Below, in pieces: positions 54,886-64,000 of a DNA stretch of 64,000 bases (positions are counted from its first letter, which is position 1; each line of letters opens with the position of its first letter). Origin of the DNA: Spiribacter curvatus (GTDB lineage: Bacteria > Pseudomonadota > Gammaproteobacteria > Nitrococcales > Nitrococcaceae); NCBI RefSeq assembly GCF_000485905.1, contig NC_022664.1, forward strand, positions 868,001 through 932,000, given 5' to 3'. Under the pieces are notes generated by a model. That model saw nothing but the letters and a program-made list of their open reading frames with translations, was not told the DNA's origin and ran no database searches. The position numbers were made by a program, and so were the translations under genes.

Positions 54886-55910
54886 TGCTGAGGCTCCGCC
54901 TGGAAGATCTCACCGAGCCGGGCATCGATACGACTGGGAATCGCCTCAACAGCCTCGACAAAGCCCGTCTCGATCGCCTGCTCAAATGCCCATGCATCGG
55001 CGCTGCCATGGCTTTTGACCACGACACCGCGCAGCCCCAGCAGGCTGGCGCCGTTGTACTGACGATGGTCGAGACGGCGACGCAAGGCCCGGAGGACCGG
55101 CATTGCGACGAGCCCCGCCAACCGCGTCAACAGGTTGCGGCGGAACTCATCGCGCAGATACTGGGAAATCATCGCCGCCACCCCTTCACTGCTTTTGAGT
55201 GCGACATTGCCGGTGAAGCCATCACAGACAACCAGATCGGCCACGTTACGGAACATCCGATCACCCTCCACATAGCCGACATACTGGAGGTCGCTTTCCT
55301 GCAGCAGTTGGGCGGCATGCTTGACCTGATCGTTACCCTTGATCTCTTCCTCACCGAGGTTGAGCAGGCCGATTCGTGGGTGATGACTGTCACCCGCTGC
55401 TTCCACCAGCACCGAGCCCATCACCGCGAACTGGAACAGATGCTCGGCGGTACAGTCGACGTTGGCGCCCAGATCCAGCATCCGGAAGCGGCCGCCGCGA
55501 CAGGGAATGGTCGTACAGATCGCTGGGCGATCAATGCCCGGCAGTGTCTTCAGCCGATAGCGTGCTGTAGCCATCAGCGCACCGGTATTGCCCGCGCTCA
55601 CGCAGGCATCCGCCTCGCCCGAGCGGACCAGATCAATCGCAACACGCATGGATGAGTCCCGCTTGAAGCGAAGCGCCTGGGAGGGCGACTCATCCATGTC
55701 GACCACCTGGGTTGCGGAACGAATACGCAGGCGTGCGCGAATCGGGGGATCAAGCGATTCGATCTGGCGCTCGAGGCGAGCACCGTCGCCGACCAGGATA
55801 ATCGTCAGCGACGGGTGCCGGCCGAGTGCCGCGGCAGCGGCCGGGACGGTCACTGACGGTCCGTAGTCACCCCCCATTGCATCGATGGCCAGCGTGCAGG
55901 ATTGAGTCAT
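54882..55910 (-). CDS. plsX: phosphate acyltransferase PlsX
   Basis: A 342-residue enzyme beginning [19 protein letters not shown], the PlsX signature. [51 protein letters not shown] and [21 protein letters not shown] follow. It makes acyl phosphate from acyl-ACP for phospholipid synthesis. It lies 48 bases after rpmF, as in E. coli. Confidence 0.97.
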   Translation of the reverse strand: MTQSCTLAIDAMGGDYGPSVTVPAAAAALGRHPSLTIILVGDGARLERQIESLDPPIRARLRIRSATQVVDMDESPSQALRFKRDSSMRVAIDLVRSGEADACVSAGNTGALMATARYRLKTLPGIDRPAICTTIPCRGGRFRMLDLGANVDCTAEHLFQFAVMGSVLVEAAGDSHHPRIGLLNLGEEEIKGNDQVKHAAQLLQESDLQYVGYVEGDRMFRNVADLVVCDGFTGNVALKSSEGVAAMISQYLRDEFRRNLLTRLAGLVAMPVLRALRRRLDHRQYNGASLLGLRGVVVKSHGSADAWAFEQAIETGFVEAVEAIPSRIDARLGEIFQAEPQQ

Positions 55911-55958
55911 TCGCGCCGCTGTGCCCCGCTCAAACGCATTGACCCACCGCCCAAGGGA

Positions 55959-56138
55959 CTAGTCGTCCTTGCCGGTGGTCACCTTGCGGCCACGGTAATA
56001 GCCATCCGCAGAGATATGATGGCGGCGATGGGTCTCACCGGTGGTTGGCTCGACACTCAGGCTCGGGTTTTTGAGTGCATCGTGGCTCCGGCGCATGCCG
56101 CGACGTGACGGTGACTTCTTCGATTTCTGTACAGCCAT
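55959..56138 (-). CDS. rpmF: 50S ribosomal protein L32
   Basis: A 59-residue basic protein: [21 protein letters not shown], then [24 protein letters not shown], a standard L32 without the zinc cysteines. ATG 56138 has AGGAC seven bases ahead. The frame extends far upstream, but that part is the other reading frame of yceD. Order yceD-rpmF-plsX is as in E. coli. Confidence 0.96.
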   Translation of the reverse strand: MAVQKSKKSPSRRGMRRSHDALKNPSLSVEPTTGETHRRHHISADGYYRGRKVTTGKDD

Positions 56139-56166
56139 TGTATTGTCCTGCGTTTTGCTGAATCGG

Positions 56167-56694
56167 TCAGTGTGTCTCACCCGAATCGTCACGCTTGAGC
56201 GATTCGAGCGCCTGGAACGGGTTCTCGCGTACCGGGGCCGGTTCATCCGCCGGCCCGAAGTGCCGCTGTCCGCCGTCACAGTTCGTGTCGTCGTGCATCG
56301 GAATGAGCGGCAATGCGAGGATGATCTCATCTTCAAGCATCGCAACGACATCCAATTGCCCTTTCGGGGCGACCACCACGGGCGCTTCGGCGCCGTAGGC
56401 GTCCGCCTGTTCGATTCGATCCACAACGATCAGATCGAAATGGCCATGGACCGGTATTGATACCGGCGCCAGACAACGTTCGCAGTCAATGGTCACAACC
56501 GCCTGGCACTCGCCCTGCAGCCTCGGTCGTTGATCGCCGACCGACAGCGTCAGCGAGCCGGTCACTTCGTCCGCGCTGCCGCCGAGATCGCGGATCCGCG
56601 GAAGCGGTTGCCCGACGAGCGCGCCCGCCCAGGAATGCTCGCCCGGCGCGAGTCGTTCCATGCCAATTGATGCCGGCAACTCATCGTTGTGCAT
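56167..56694 (-). CDS. yceD: YceD/DUF177 protein (23S rRNA accumulation)
   Basis: A 175-residue DUF177 protein. It has the CERCL metal-like pair ([13 protein letters not shown]), then [25 protein letters not shown], and [14 protein letters not shown], close to E. coli YceD. YceD is needed for normal 23S rRNA levels. The N-terminus ([11 protein letters not shown]) lines up with the E. coli start. ATG 56694 lies only about three bases after the predicted transcription start and has no Shine-Dalgarno, so the message may be leaderless. Confidence 0.92.
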   Translation of the reverse strand: MHNDELPASIGMERLAPGEHSWAGALVGQPLPRIRDLGGSADEVTGSLTLSVGDQRPRLQGECQAVVTIDCERCLAPVSIPVHGHFDLIVVDRIEQADAYGAEAPVVVAPKGQLDVVAMLEDEIILALPLIPMHDDTNCDGGQRHFGPADEPAPVRENPFQALESLKRDDSGETH

Positions 56695-56703
56695 AACCGC
56701 CGG

Positions 56704-56732
56704 ATCTTAGGCGAGCGCTCCAGTGCTGTCAA
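56704..56732 (-). promoter_or_regulatory. sigma-70 promoter of the yceD-rpmF-plsX-fab operon
   Basis: On the minus strand a perfect TTGACA (56732-56727) is followed by exactly 17 bases and TAAGAT (56709-56704). Transcription would begin near 56697, just before the yceD ATG at 56694. The position upstream of an otherwise gap-free operon supports it. Confidence 0.72.
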
Positions 56733-56817
56733 AAAGTCCATCCAGCCCCGTCGTGATTGCGTCAGGCGGCGCGGTCGCTGACCATATCTAATCACCGATG
56801 TGGCACAAGGATCCGCA

Positions 56818-57396
56818 ATGACTTCAATCATACTCGCTTCCAGCTCACCCTACCGGGCAGAACTGCTGCGCCGTCTGCAGATCGACTTCAAGCCGGTTGC
56901 GCCCGCAATCGATGAGCGCCGGCAGGCTGACGAAGCCGCCGAGGCGTACGTCCGACGACTGGCCTGCGGCAAGGCGGATGCGGTCGCCGGCGATCACCCG
57001 GAGGCCATCATCATTGGCTCGGATCAATGCAGTGAGTGCCAGGGCGAGATTCTCGGCAAACCCGGTAGCGCTGAGCGCGCCATTGAGCAGCTCCTCAATG
57101 CCTCCGGCCAGCGCGTCACCCTTTTCACCGCCGTCGCGGTGCATGATCCCGCCAGCGGGCATACCGCCGTTGAAACCGTCGCCACTCATGTGCAGTTCCG
57201 ACGTCTCGGGCGCAGTGCCATCGAACGCTACGTGAACACCGACCAGCCCCTCGACTGCGCCGGTGCGTTTCGGGCCGAGGGCCTGGGCATCAGTCTGTTC
57301 GAATCGATACAGACCGACGATCCGAACGCCCTGATTGGCCTGCCGTTGATCGCGCTCAATCGGTTGCTGGGTCGGATCGGTGTGATCCGTCCCTGA
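56818..57396 (+). CDS. yceF: Maf-family nucleotide pyrophosphatase (YceF type)
   Basis: A 192-residue Maf protein. It starts IILASSSPYRAELLRRL, with DERRQADEAAEAYVRRLACGKA, the catalytic IIIGSDQCSECQGEILGKPG and GAFRAEGLGISLFESIQTDDPNALIGLPLIAL. The SDQ form and the place beside yceD suit YceF, which hydrolyses 7-methyl-GTP. ATG 56818 with AAGGAT ahead is preferred over an upstream frame start. It is divergent from yceD. Confidence 0.92.
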   Translation: MTSIILASSSPYRAELLRRLQIDFKPVAPAIDERRQADEAAEAYVRRLACGKADAVAGDHPEAIIIGSDQCSECQGEILGKPGSAERAIEQLLNASGQRVTLFTAVAVHDPASGHTAVETVATHVQFRRLGRSAIERYVNTDQPLDCAGAFRAEGLGISLFESIQTDDPNALIGLPLIALNRLLGRIGVIRP

Positions 57397-58341
57397 TCAG
57401 CGCATCATCATCGGATCCTGCAGTCGTAGCCAGGTGGTGGCTGCGGCACTGCCGATCCGCTCCAGCGCCTGGTCGAAGAGCCGACGCCGCGGCGTGTAGT
57501 CGACGCGCTTCGACGCGCCGATAACCGTCCTTGCAACGCTCTCTGGGCTGCCATGCGCGTCCGCAAGGCCTAGATCGATGCCTTCGCCGCCAGTCCAGGC
57601 GCGCCCTGAGAACAGACTATCCGGGTTACCCGTGAGCCGATCACCCCGGCCATCACGGACCGCCTGAATGAACTGTTGGTGGATGTCATCGAGCATCCGC
57701 TGCATGGCCGCCACCTGGTCGCCATCCGGCGGCATGAACGGATCAAGGCCGGACTTTTGCTCCCCCGCTGTATAGACCCGTCGATCGATGCCCAGCCGCT
57801 CGATGGCATCAGAGAATCCGAACCCGCGGTTGATGACGCCGATTGATCCGACGATCGACGCGCCGTTGACGTGGATATCGTCCGCCGCGGCGGCGATATA
57901 ATAGGCCCCTGATGCCATGACATCGCCGGCCACCGCATGCACTGGTTTATCCGGATGAGCTGCACTGAGTCGATCAATGGCCTGGTAGATCCGACTCGAG
58001 GCGACGGGTGACCCGCCGGGGCTATTGATCTGGAGCATGACGCCCTGTGCGTTGTCTGCCTCGAACGCGCGCTCCAGCCCTTCAATGATCCGCGCGGCAT
58101 TGGCAGGACGACCCGCCATGATCGGCCCGTTCACCTGTACCACGGCAGTGTGTGCGCCAGGCTCGCTGCCCTGTCCGATCGGCAGCGCGCTTCTCAGCGA
58201 TGAGAATACCGCGACAGCGATCAGCGCCAGCAAAAGGAGGCGCAGAAAGATAGTCCAGCGCCGGGACCGGCGGCGCTCGCGAATGCCTTCGAGGGCGACC
58301 TCACGTAATGTCTCGCGGGCCCAGGAATCATCATCACTCAT
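57397..58341 (-). CDS. sppA: signal peptide peptidase SppA (short form)
   Basis: A 314-residue S49 peptidase with one N-terminal membrane helix (IFLRLLLLALIAVAVFSSL, about residues 28-46). The serine is in VMASGAYYIAAAADDI and the lysine in GEQKSGLDPFMPPDG; LQINSPGGSPVASSRIYQAI and IVGSIGVINRG also belong to the family. It digests cleaved signal peptides in the membrane. It begins 36 bases after rluC on the same strand and ends next to the maf stop. Confidence 0.94.
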   Translation of the reverse strand: MSDDDSWARETLREVALEGIRERRRSRRWTIFLRLLLLALIAVAVFSSLRSALPIGQGSEPGAHTAVVQVNGPIMAGRPANAARIIEGLERAFEADNAQGVMLQINSPGGSPVASSRIYQAIDRLSAAHPDKPVHAVAGDVMASGAYYIAAAADDIHVNGASIVGSIGVINRGFGFSDAIERLGIDRRVYTAGEQKSGLDPFMPPDGDQVAAMQRMLDDIHQQFIQAVRDGRGDRLTGNPDSLFSGRAWTGGEGIDLGLADAHGSPESVARTVIGASKRVDYTPRRRLFDQALERIGSAAATTWLRLQDPMMMR

Positions 58342-58377
58342 TATTTCACTCCCAGTATCAGGTGGCCTAACGGCTGG

Positions 58378-59310
58378 TTATCGCTCGTGGAGGACCGTCA
58401 GCACGCTCTGTAATTCAGCGGGCAGCGGTGCGCTCGCCTCGACCCGTCCATGCCCGGGCAGGTCGAAAGCCAGGTGCTCGGCATGCAGAAAAAGGCGCTT
58501 GAGCCCCCTTGATCGCAATGCCTGATCCGCCTGCCCGTCGCCATAGCGACGATCCATTGCCACCGGGTGACCGATGGACGCGGCATGTGCTCGGATCTGA
58601 TGGGTCCGACCGGTATGAAGCGTTGCCCGGACCAGGCTCCACCCTTCGTAGGACGTCAGCAGAGTGAAATCGGTTCGCGCCGATTGGCCCTGGGGATGGA
58701 CCCGCATGACCCGCTCACCGCCTTTGCCGGCTTCAGCCCGCAGCCGCGCGTCCACCCGCTGACGACCCGGCGCCACGGCCCCACCCATCAGAGCGAGGTA
58801 GTGCTTGTCGACCGCATTGTCGCGGAATGCTGCATGCAGGGCACGGAGGGTCGAGCGACGTTTGGCAAGGACCAGGCAGCCACTGGTGTCGCGGTCCAGG
58901 CGGTGGGCGAGATCAAGGAACGCTGCCCGGGGACGCATGATCCGCAGCGCCTCAATAACGCCATAGGCGATGCCCGAGCCACCATGGACCGCCATCCCGG
59001 AGGGCTTATCAAGGATCAGAAGGCGATCGTCCTCGTAGAGGACCGCGGATTCGAGGCGCTGGATGATCTGCGCCGATGGCGCCATCGTCTCACCGCCAGC
59101 CGCCTGTCTCACTGGCGGAATCCGCACCCGATCACCCTCAGCGAGCCGGTAGGTGGGACGTATCCGACCGCCATTCACACGCACCTCGCCCCGGCGCAAC
59201 AGCCGATAGACGCGGGTTCTCGGCACGCCCTTGAGCTGGCGGAGGAGGAAGTTGTCGACGCGTTGCCCCGCGATTTCCGCCGCTACCGTATGGATGGTCG
59301 GTCCCGCCAA
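58378..59310 (-). CDS. rluC: 23S rRNA pseudouridine synthase RluC
   Basis: A 310-residue pseudouridine synthase. An S4-like RNA-binding part (GQRVDNFLLRQLKGVPRTRVYRLLRRGEVRVNG) precedes the catalytic domain with the aspartate in AHRLDRDTSGCLVLAK, then VDKHYLALMGG, LHTGRTHQIRAHAASIGHPVAMD and KRLFLHAEHLAFDLP. RluC modifies U955, U2504 and U2580 in E. coli. It is divergent from rne as in E. coli. Confidence 0.95.
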   Translation of the reverse strand: MAGPTIHTVAAEIAGQRVDNFLLRQLKGVPRTRVYRLLRRGEVRVNGGRIRPTYRLAEGDRVRIPPVRQAAGGETMAPSAQIIQRLESAVLYEDDRLLILDKPSGMAVHGGSGIAYGVIEALRIMRPRAAFLDLAHRLDRDTSGCLVLAKRRSTLRALHAAFRDNAVDKHYLALMGGAVAPGRQRVDARLRAEAGKGGERVMRVHPQGQSARTDFTLLTSYEGWSLVRATLHTGRTHQIRAHAASIGHPVAMDRRYGDGQADQALRSRGLKRLFLHAEHLAFDLPGHGRVEASAPLPAELQSVLTVLHER

Positions 59311-59680
59311 TGGGGTGCACTCCGTTGTTCAACAGGCTGCAAGATTGCCACAGATCCCGGGCGTTTTTGGACGCCTTGGCGGCGGATTGCTATAGTGTTA
59401 CAGCTTCGGCGGGTGAGAGAGGCGCGAAATGGTGCGCTCCCCGCGAGGTGGAAAAGAATGCTGAGTGGGCGGCGGTCGCAGGCTGACGTCCGACGGAATA
59501 TACCAATCAACCTAACAACGCGCCTCACCGGGCGCCCGCAAATGGACACCCCCTTGATGGGTCTATTAATCCCGCGTATCAGCTGTCTGCCGTTGACGCT
59601 CGCCAGTTTCCTCTGGCGCTGCGCCGGCCAGCCTGGCGCGTGTGCGGACGCCACGGATGGGCGCCGGAGACAGATACGGC
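59311..59680 (+). promoter_or_regulatory. rne leader region with promoter (370 bases between rluC and rne)
   Basis: No gene is convincing here. TGGACG (59368-59373), a 17-base spacer and TATAGT (59391-59396) make a fair sigma-70 promoter. The transcript would have a leader of about 280 bases before ATG 59681. E. coli rne has a long 5' leader that RNase E itself cuts to set its own level, and the same arrangement is plausible here. GC-rich short repeats that could pair occur (e.g. around 59470-59560), but I did not fold them. Confidence 0.55.
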
Positions 59681-62404
59681 ATGAAAAGAATGCTCGTCAA
59701 TGCAACCCAGCCCGAAGAGCTGCGGGTTGCACTGGTCGATGGCCAGTCCCTCTACGACCTCGACATCGAGACACCGGCACGGGAGCGTAAGAAAGCCAAT
59801 ATCTACAAGGGGCGGATCACCCGGGTCGAGCCGAGTCTCGAAGCGGCGTTCGTTCAGTATGGCGCCGAGCGGCACGGCTTTCTGCCGTTCAAGGAGATCG
59901 CCCGCGAATACTTTGATGGCGATGGGGATATCGACCCCGACAATGCCTCGATTGCGGATGTCATCACCGAGGGGCGTGAAGTCGTCGTCCAGGTCGAAAA
60001 GGAAGAGCGCGGGACCAAGGGCGCGGCACTGACCACATTCGTCAGCCTTGCCGGCCGCTATCTTGTGCTCATGCCCAACAACCCGCGGGCTGGCGGTGTT
60101 TCACGGCGGATTGAGGGTAATGAGCGCAATGAGATCCGTGATGCGCTGAAAACCCTCGAGGTGCCGGACGGCATGGGGTTGATTGTTCGCACAGCCGGGG
60201 TCGGACGTAACGCCGAAGAACTGCAGTGGGACCTCGATTACCTGCGCAATCTCTGGTCAGCGGTGCAGAAGGCGGCGGAGACCAAATCGGCCCCCTTTCT
60301 GATCTATCAGGAGAGCAACGTCATCATCCGCGCCCTCCGGGATTATCTGCGCGCGGACATCGGCGAAATTCTCATTGATGACCGCGAGGTCTACGAGCGG
60401 GCGCGGGAGTTCGTCGAGCAGGTTATGCCCCACAACCTGCAGAAGCTCAAGTTCTACGACGACAAGGTCCCGCTGTTCAATCGCTACCAGATTGAGAGCC
60501 AGATCGAGTCGGCCTTCCAGCGGGAGGTCCGGCTGCCCAGCGGCGGCGTGATCGTGATCGACCACACCGAGGCGCTGGTCTCCATCGACATCAACTCGGC
60601 CCGAGCGACCAAAGGCGCCGACATCGAAGAGACGGCCCTCAAAACCAACGTCGAAGCCGCCGACGAGATCGCCCGCCAACTGCGGCTGCGTGACCTCGGC
60701 GGGCTGATCGTGATCGACTTCATCGACATGGGGCCCAATCGGAATCAGCGCGAGGTGGAAAACCGCGTGCGCGATGCCGTGAAGCAGGATCGCGCACGCG
60801 TCCAGCTGGGTCGCATCTCACGCTTTGGCCTGCTGGAGATGTCCCGCCAGCGTCTACGCTCCTCACTGGGCGAATCGGCGCTCGAGGTCTGCAGCCGGTG
60901 CAGCGGTCAGGGCACCGTGCGCAGTGTCGAATCACTCGCCCTGTCAGTGCTCCGGATCATCGAAGAAGAGGCGATGAAGGATAAGACGGGCAAGGTGGTC
61001 GCACAGCTGCCTGTGGACGTCGCAACGTTCCTGCTCAATGAGAAACGCGGCATCCTCGAAACCATCGAGACGCGTAACGGCATCGGAGTGATCCTGATCC
61101 CCAATCGCAGCCTGGAGACGCCGCATTACGAGCTCCAGCGGGTGCGCAGCGATGAGGAGACGGAACCCGCCAACAGTTATCAGATGGGGACAGAGGAAGC
61201 CGCCCCGAGTCGCGCCGAGGAACTACTGACGGCGGAACGACCACAGGCCGAACGGCCAGCCGTTAGTGGCGTGAGTGCCGGCCGCCCCGCCCCAGCCCCC
61301 AGTCAGCCGCCGGTATCAGCAACGACGCCCGCGCCGACGCCTGAAGCGGAGACACCGGCCGAGACGGATCGGGGTGTGCCCCGGGCTCCCGGGCTGATTG
61401 GCTGGCTCAAGCGCCTGGTCAGCGGCGATGACGATGCAACACGCGACTCGCCAATGCATTCGTCGACGACCCGGACGGCGTCGGACGCGGGTACCGGCAC
61501 GGCCGATCATGACTCGACCGAGGCCTCCTCGACGCGATCGCGCAGTGGTAACGGCCGCCGCCGGCGCAGCGGGAATGGCAACGCCGGCCAGGCCAATCGC
61601 CGTGGCGGACAGCGCCGCAACCGCGCCGCCAATGCCGACGAGAGCGAGGCTGGGCCCGATGCGGCGCCGAGTAATGAATCGGCCGACCCTATCGGTGAGA
61701 GCGAGCAGAAGAAGAGCAAGCCCAAGTCGGCGGGGAAGAAAAAGGATTCCGACGCGGAGAGCAAGCCCAAGGCGAAGCGTAGCGGCGGTTCGAAGTCGTC
61801 AGACAAAGACAAAGACAAAGACAAAGACAAGGATAAGGACAAGGACAAAGAGAAGAACAAGGGGAAGACACAAGCCAGGGAGCAGGCAGCCCCAGAGCCA
61901 AAGCCTGCTGATGAGACCAGCCCGACGGCTAGCGGTGCGACTGCCGGGGTCGTCGAGTCTGCCGATGATCGGGACGAGGCAAACGGCGAGAGCGCCGGTA
62001 ATGGCAACCGCAGCCGACGGGGTCGTCGGGGCGGTCGTCGTCGGCGGCGCGGCGGTAGCAGCGGTAACGGCAGTGACGACAATGGCGCAGAGCAGGCACT
62101 GGATTCGGAGTCCGCGTCCGCCGATCCGGCGCCGGCGGACGTCAGGCAGCCGTCCGAGCCGGAGCCAGAGTCGAAGCCGGAGCCGGAGCCAAAGTCGGAG
62201 CCAAAGTCGGAGCCGCAGTCAGGGTCAGCGGACGAGCTGGCGCAGGATAAGCCCAAGCGGCGTCGCTCCCGGTCAGGCAGCGGCCGTCCCCGCAAGGCAG
62301 AGACAACCGCCGAGACACCGGCGAGTGCCGGGCCGGCAGCGCCGGCGGGAGATCCGCGCCGCTGGTCGGGTCGCCCGCGTCTGCCCTCAGAGACGGGCGA
62401 TTAG
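59681..62404 (+). CDS. rne: ribonuclease E
   Basis: A 907-residue endoribonuclease. The S1 domain (about residues 35-120) has [19 protein letters not shown] and [10 protein letters not shown]. Catalytic Asp303 (in SIDINSARA) and Asp346 (in VIDFIDMG) fall at exactly the E. coli positions, as do the zinc-link cysteines Cys404 and Cys407 ([12 protein letters not shown]). From about residue 520 the sequence becomes a disordered tail rich in Pro, Glu, Ser, Arg and Lys. It has an Arg-rich RNA-binding-like patch ([14 protein letters not shown]) and a Lys-Asp tandem repeat, and would scaffold the degradosome. It processes rRNA, tRNA and mRNA. ATG 59681 follows GGAGA. The stop overlaps the convergent phosphatase gene by four bases. 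Confidence 0.96.
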   Translation: MKRMLVNATQPEELRVALVDGQSLYDLDIETPARERKKANIYKGRITRVEPSLEAAFVQYGAERHGFLPFKEIAREYFDGDGDIDPDNASIADVITEGREVVVQVEKEERGTKGAALTTFVSLAGRYLVLMPNNPRAGGVSRRIEGNERNEIRDALKTLEVPDGMGLIVRTAGVGRNAEELQWDLDYLRNLWSAVQKAAETKSAPFLIYQESNVIIRALRDYLRADIGEILIDDREVYERAREFVEQVMPHNLQKLKFYDDKVPLFNRYQIESQIESAFQREVRLPSGGVIVIDHTEALVSIDINSARATKGADIEETALKTNVEAADEIARQLRLRDLGGLIVIDFIDMGPNRNQREVENRVRDAVKQDRARVQLGRISRFGLLEMSRQRLRSSLGESALEVCSRCSGQGTVRSVESLALSVLRIIEEEAMKDKTGKVVAQLPVDVATFLLNEKRGILETIETRNGIGVILIPNRSLETPHYELQRVRSDEETEPANSYQMGTEEAAPSRAEELLTAERPQAERPAVSGVSAGRPAPAPSQPPVSATTPAPTPEAETPAETDRGVPRAPGLIGWLKRLVSGDDDATRDSPMHSSTTRTASDAGTGTADHDSTEASSTRSRSGNGRRRRSGNGNAGQANRRGGQRRNRAANADESEAGPDAAPSNESADPIGESEQKKSKPKSAGKKKDSDAESKPKAKRSGGSKSSDKDKDKDKDKDKDKDKEKNKGKTQAREQAAPEPKPADETSPTASGATAGVVESADDRDEANGESAGNGNRSRRGRRGGRRRRRGGSSGNGSDDNGAEQALDSESASADPAPADVRQPSEPEPESKPEPEPKSEPKSEPQSGSADELAQDKPKRRRSRSGSGRPRKAETTAETPASAGPAAPAGDPRRWSGRPRLPSETGD
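61802..61855 (+). repeat. hexanucleotide tandem repeat encoding (Asp-Lys)n in RNase E
   Basis: Nine consecutive six-base units of the form GAY-AAR (first four GACAAA, then GACAAG, GATAAG, GACAAG, GACAAA, GAGAAG) encode alternating acid-lysine residues. Units are almost identical, so slippage could change the number between strains without breaking the frame. Confidence 0.85.
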
Positions 62405-62880
62405 TCGTCGGCCGAGGCTCTCAGGTGATCCATCAGGCCATTCGCCGCGTTGTCGATGAGCTCGTAGACGCGGCGAAAGCCTGAATCACCGCCGAAATAG
62501 GGATCCGGCACCCAGTCGACCTGCTGCGCCGATTCCGCGTAGCTCAGCATCGGCCGGATCTTCGCCCGTTGGGCACTGGGTGCCTCAGCCCGCAGCCACT
62601 CATAATTGCCCTCGTCCATCGCCAGGACGACATCGAAGAACTCGAAATCGAAGCCATCCACCTGCCGGGCGCGCAGATCGCTGATGTCGATACCCTGCTC
62701 TGCCATCAGCGCCTGTGCGCGTCGATCCGGTGCCTTTCCGAGGTGATAGCTGTGGGTACCGGCGGAATCGGTGGCGATCTGACCGGTCAGACCCTCAACA
62801 CGCAGTCGCTCCCGGACAATCCCCTCGGCGATCGGTGAGCGACAGATATTGCCCATACATACAAACAGTACCCGCGACAT
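62401..62880 (-). CDS. low-molecular-weight protein-tyrosine phosphatase
   Basis: A 159-residue phosphatase. The P-loop is [17 protein letters not shown], with the nucleophilic cysteine and arginine (C-x5-R-S), and the general acid is the aspartate in WVPDPYFGG, followed by [14 protein letters not shown]. It could act on tyrosine phosphates of envelope kinases (Wzb-like) or on small molecules. It ends on the rne stop (convergent) and starts four bases after kdsB. Confidence 0.92.
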   Translation of the reverse strand: MSRVLFVCMGNICRSPIAEGIVRERLRVEGLTGQIATDSAGTHSYHLGKAPDRRAQALMAEQGIDISDLRARQVDGFDFEFFDVVLAMDEGNYEWLRAEAPSAQRAKIRPMLSYAESAQQVDWVPDPYFGGDSGFRRVYELIDNAANGLMDHLRASADD

Positions 62881-62883
62881 TGA

Positions 62884-63648
62884 TTACTCTCCAGTTGTCG
62901 GTTTGGGACCGATGGCGGCTTCCGCCATCGCAAGGTCGGCAGCGGTATCAATACCCGGACCGGGGCGCTCCCTGGCATCGGCTACCTGAATGTGGATACC
63001 GGCCTGGAGCACACGCAACTGCTCGAGCTGTTCGATCCCTTCCAGTGGGCTGGGCGGCAGGGCCGGATAATCGCGCAGAAACCCCGCCCGATAGGCATAA
63101 ATCCCCAGATGCCGCCGCGCGACCGCGTAGAGCGCTTCAGCATCTCCATGACGATCCCAGGGAATGGCGGCGCGACTGAAGTACAGCGCCCGCCCGTTAT
63201 GGTCGGCCACCAGCTTGACCGCATGCGGATCATGCATCTCATCACTGTCCACGACCGCGGTCGCGAGCGTTGCCATGGCCGCTACTGGTGTCGATGCCAG
63301 TGTCGTGGCCACCTGGGCCAGCAGCACAGGGGGCATGAGGGGTTCGTCACCCTGAAGATTGACGACGATGGTGTCAGCGGCGAATCCACGCTGCCCCACT
63401 ACCTCGGCGATGCGCTCGGTACCACTCGTATGATCTGCAGCCGTCATGCAGCAGTCAGCGCCGAGAGCGGTGACCCGCTCGGCGATCGCATCATCATCGG
63501 TTGCCACGATGACCCGCTCAGCACCGCTTTCGATCGCCCGCCGCCAGACATGCTCAATCACTGGCCGCCCGCCCAGGGGCAGCAGCGGCTTACCCGGCAG
63601 CCGGACGGATGCGGAGCGTGCTGGGATCACTACGGTGAAGTCGGTCAT
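62884..63648 (-). CDS. kdsB: 3-deoxy-manno-octulosonate cytidylyltransferase KdsB
   Basis: A 254-residue nucleotidyltransferase. It shows FTVVIPARSASVRLPGKPLLPLGGRPVIEHVWRRA, VIVATDDDAIA, HTSGTERIAEV, VNLQGDEPLMP and YFSRAAIPWDR. It makes CMP-Kdo for lipopolysaccharide, so the organism has an outer membrane with Kdo. The ATG overlaps the lpxK stop by four bases. Confidence 0.97.
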   Translation of the reverse strand: MTDFTVVIPARSASVRLPGKPLLPLGGRPVIEHVWRRAIESGAERVIVATDDDAIAERVTALGADCCMTAADHTSGTERIAEVVGQRGFAADTIVVNLQGDEPLMPPVLLAQVATTLASTPVAAMATLATAVVDSDEMHDPHAVKLVADHNGRALYFSRAAIPWDRHGDAEALYAVARRHLGIYAYRAGFLRDYPALPPSPLEGIEQLEQLRVLQAGIHIQVADARERPGPGIDTAADLAMAEAAIGPKPTTGE

Positions 63649-64000
63649 GGCATCCTCTGTCGATCATTGAATCGCTGTTGCGCCCGGTCCAGAAGCCGCA
63701 CGAGAAAGGCTGCGGATGCATCGTCCGGTCGAGCGGCAACCGGAAGATACCAGCTGGCTGGCGGCGCGATCGCCCGGCATTTAACGGCATCTTTTTCGGT
63801 CATGATCAGCGCTGCATCATCGGCCAACCGCAGATCAGAAGCCCGGTATCGGTGATGATCGTCGAATGCGTGCGCGACGACGTCGAATCCCATCGCCCGC
63901 AGGGTGTCGAAAAAGCGCGCCGGATGGCCGATTCCCGCTACGCCATGCACGCGATCGCCGCTGACCGGCGGCGCTGCGTGAGTGGGGCCGATGGGTTCGA
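63645..64000 (-). CDS. lpxK: tetraacyldisaccharide 4'-kinase LpxK, C-terminal part
   Basis: The frame is open from the window edge; upstream codons (EPIGPTHAAPPVSGDRV) continue smoothly into VHGVAGIGHPARFFDTLRAMGFDVV, AHAFDDHHRY and AALIMTEKDAVKCR, the standard LpxK C-terminus. LpxK phosphorylates the lipid A precursor at the 4' position. The N-terminal part with the P-loop lies outside the window. It is coupled to kdsB by ATGA. Confidence 0.9.
   Translation of the reverse strand, partial: EPIGPTHAAPPVSGDRVHGVAGIGHPARFFDTLRAMGFDVVAHAFDDHHRYRASDLRLADDAALIMTEKDAVKCRAIAPPASWYLPVAARPDDASAAFLVRLLDRAQQRFNDRQRMP

Noticed and set aside
58567-59790. Long + strand frame across rluC and the rne leader
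   Set aside because: It runs antisense to rluC and ends inside rne in another frame; no conserved blocks.
61507-62295. Minus-strand Ser-rich frame of 262 codons in rne
   Set aside because: Produced by the low-complexity tail of rne read backwards.

Overview
The window looks like chromosomal DNA of a GC-rich gammaproteobacterium. The evidence is the gene order yceD-rpmF-plsX-fabH-fabD-fabG-acpP-fabF-pabC-mltG-tmk-holB-tatD, the FabA/FabB pair, RF3, RNase E with E. coli residue numbering, kdsB/lpxK, FolM and PrpR-type sigma-54 control. Many proteins are acidic, so a halophile of the Ectothiorhodospiraceae (Spiribacter-like) is my best guess; this is inference, not proof. The standard genetic code is in use, with many genes ending in TGA.

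Region 1 (1-660): the 3' part of folM and a tRNA-Leu(UAA).

Region 2 (about 0.9-18.6 kb): a polyol (tetritol) catabolic island of visibly lower GC. Six consecutive + strand or divergent genes reproduce the erythritol pathway known from Brucella and Rhizobium: kinase EryA, dehydrogenase EryB, racemase EryC, regulator EryD, TpiA-like isomerase EryH and RpiB-like isomerase EryI. These convert erythritol to D-erythrose 4-phosphate. A transketolase and a small transaldolase sit inside the locus and would feed erythrose 4-phosphate into the pentose phosphate pathway. A divergent minus-strand operon carries a DUF2291 protein, a ribose-type ABC transporter, a second FGGY kinase, a GlpD-like dehydrogenase broken by an in-frame TGA, and a DeoR regulator. 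Similar palindromes lie in both divergent promoter regions.

Region 3 (18.7-27.6 kb): a lipoprotein with tandem beta-type repeats, then the 2-methylcitrate cycle for propionate (prpB-prpC-prpD-prpE) with a consensus sigma-54 promoter, dyad enhancer-like sites and the divergent activator prpR.

Region 4 (27.5-46.4 kb): housekeeping and accessory genes. fabB, fabA, dxs and ycgN lie on one strand. prfC and a DegQ-type protease face a class I aldolase. Then come a TVP38-family membrane protein, DUF3422, a rhomboid protease, a short AT-rich gap with clustered DnaA boxes, a 2-hydroxyacid dehydrogenase with an SDR, a DUF2868/DUF3482 GTPase pair (the GTPase also interrupted by an in-frame TGA), an arsenite exporter with a small CC-motif protein, and a TraB-family protein.

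Region 5 (46.4-64 kb): the conserved fatty-acid/DNA-replication operon read leftward from a sigma-70 promoter at about 56.7 kb, the divergent maf, then sppA, rluC, rne with a long leader, a low-molecular-weight phosphatase, kdsB and the C-terminus of lpxK.

Two unrelated genes, the glpD-like gene and the DUF3482 GTPase, are each cut by a TGA in the same CTGACAG context while their reading frames continue intact on both sides.
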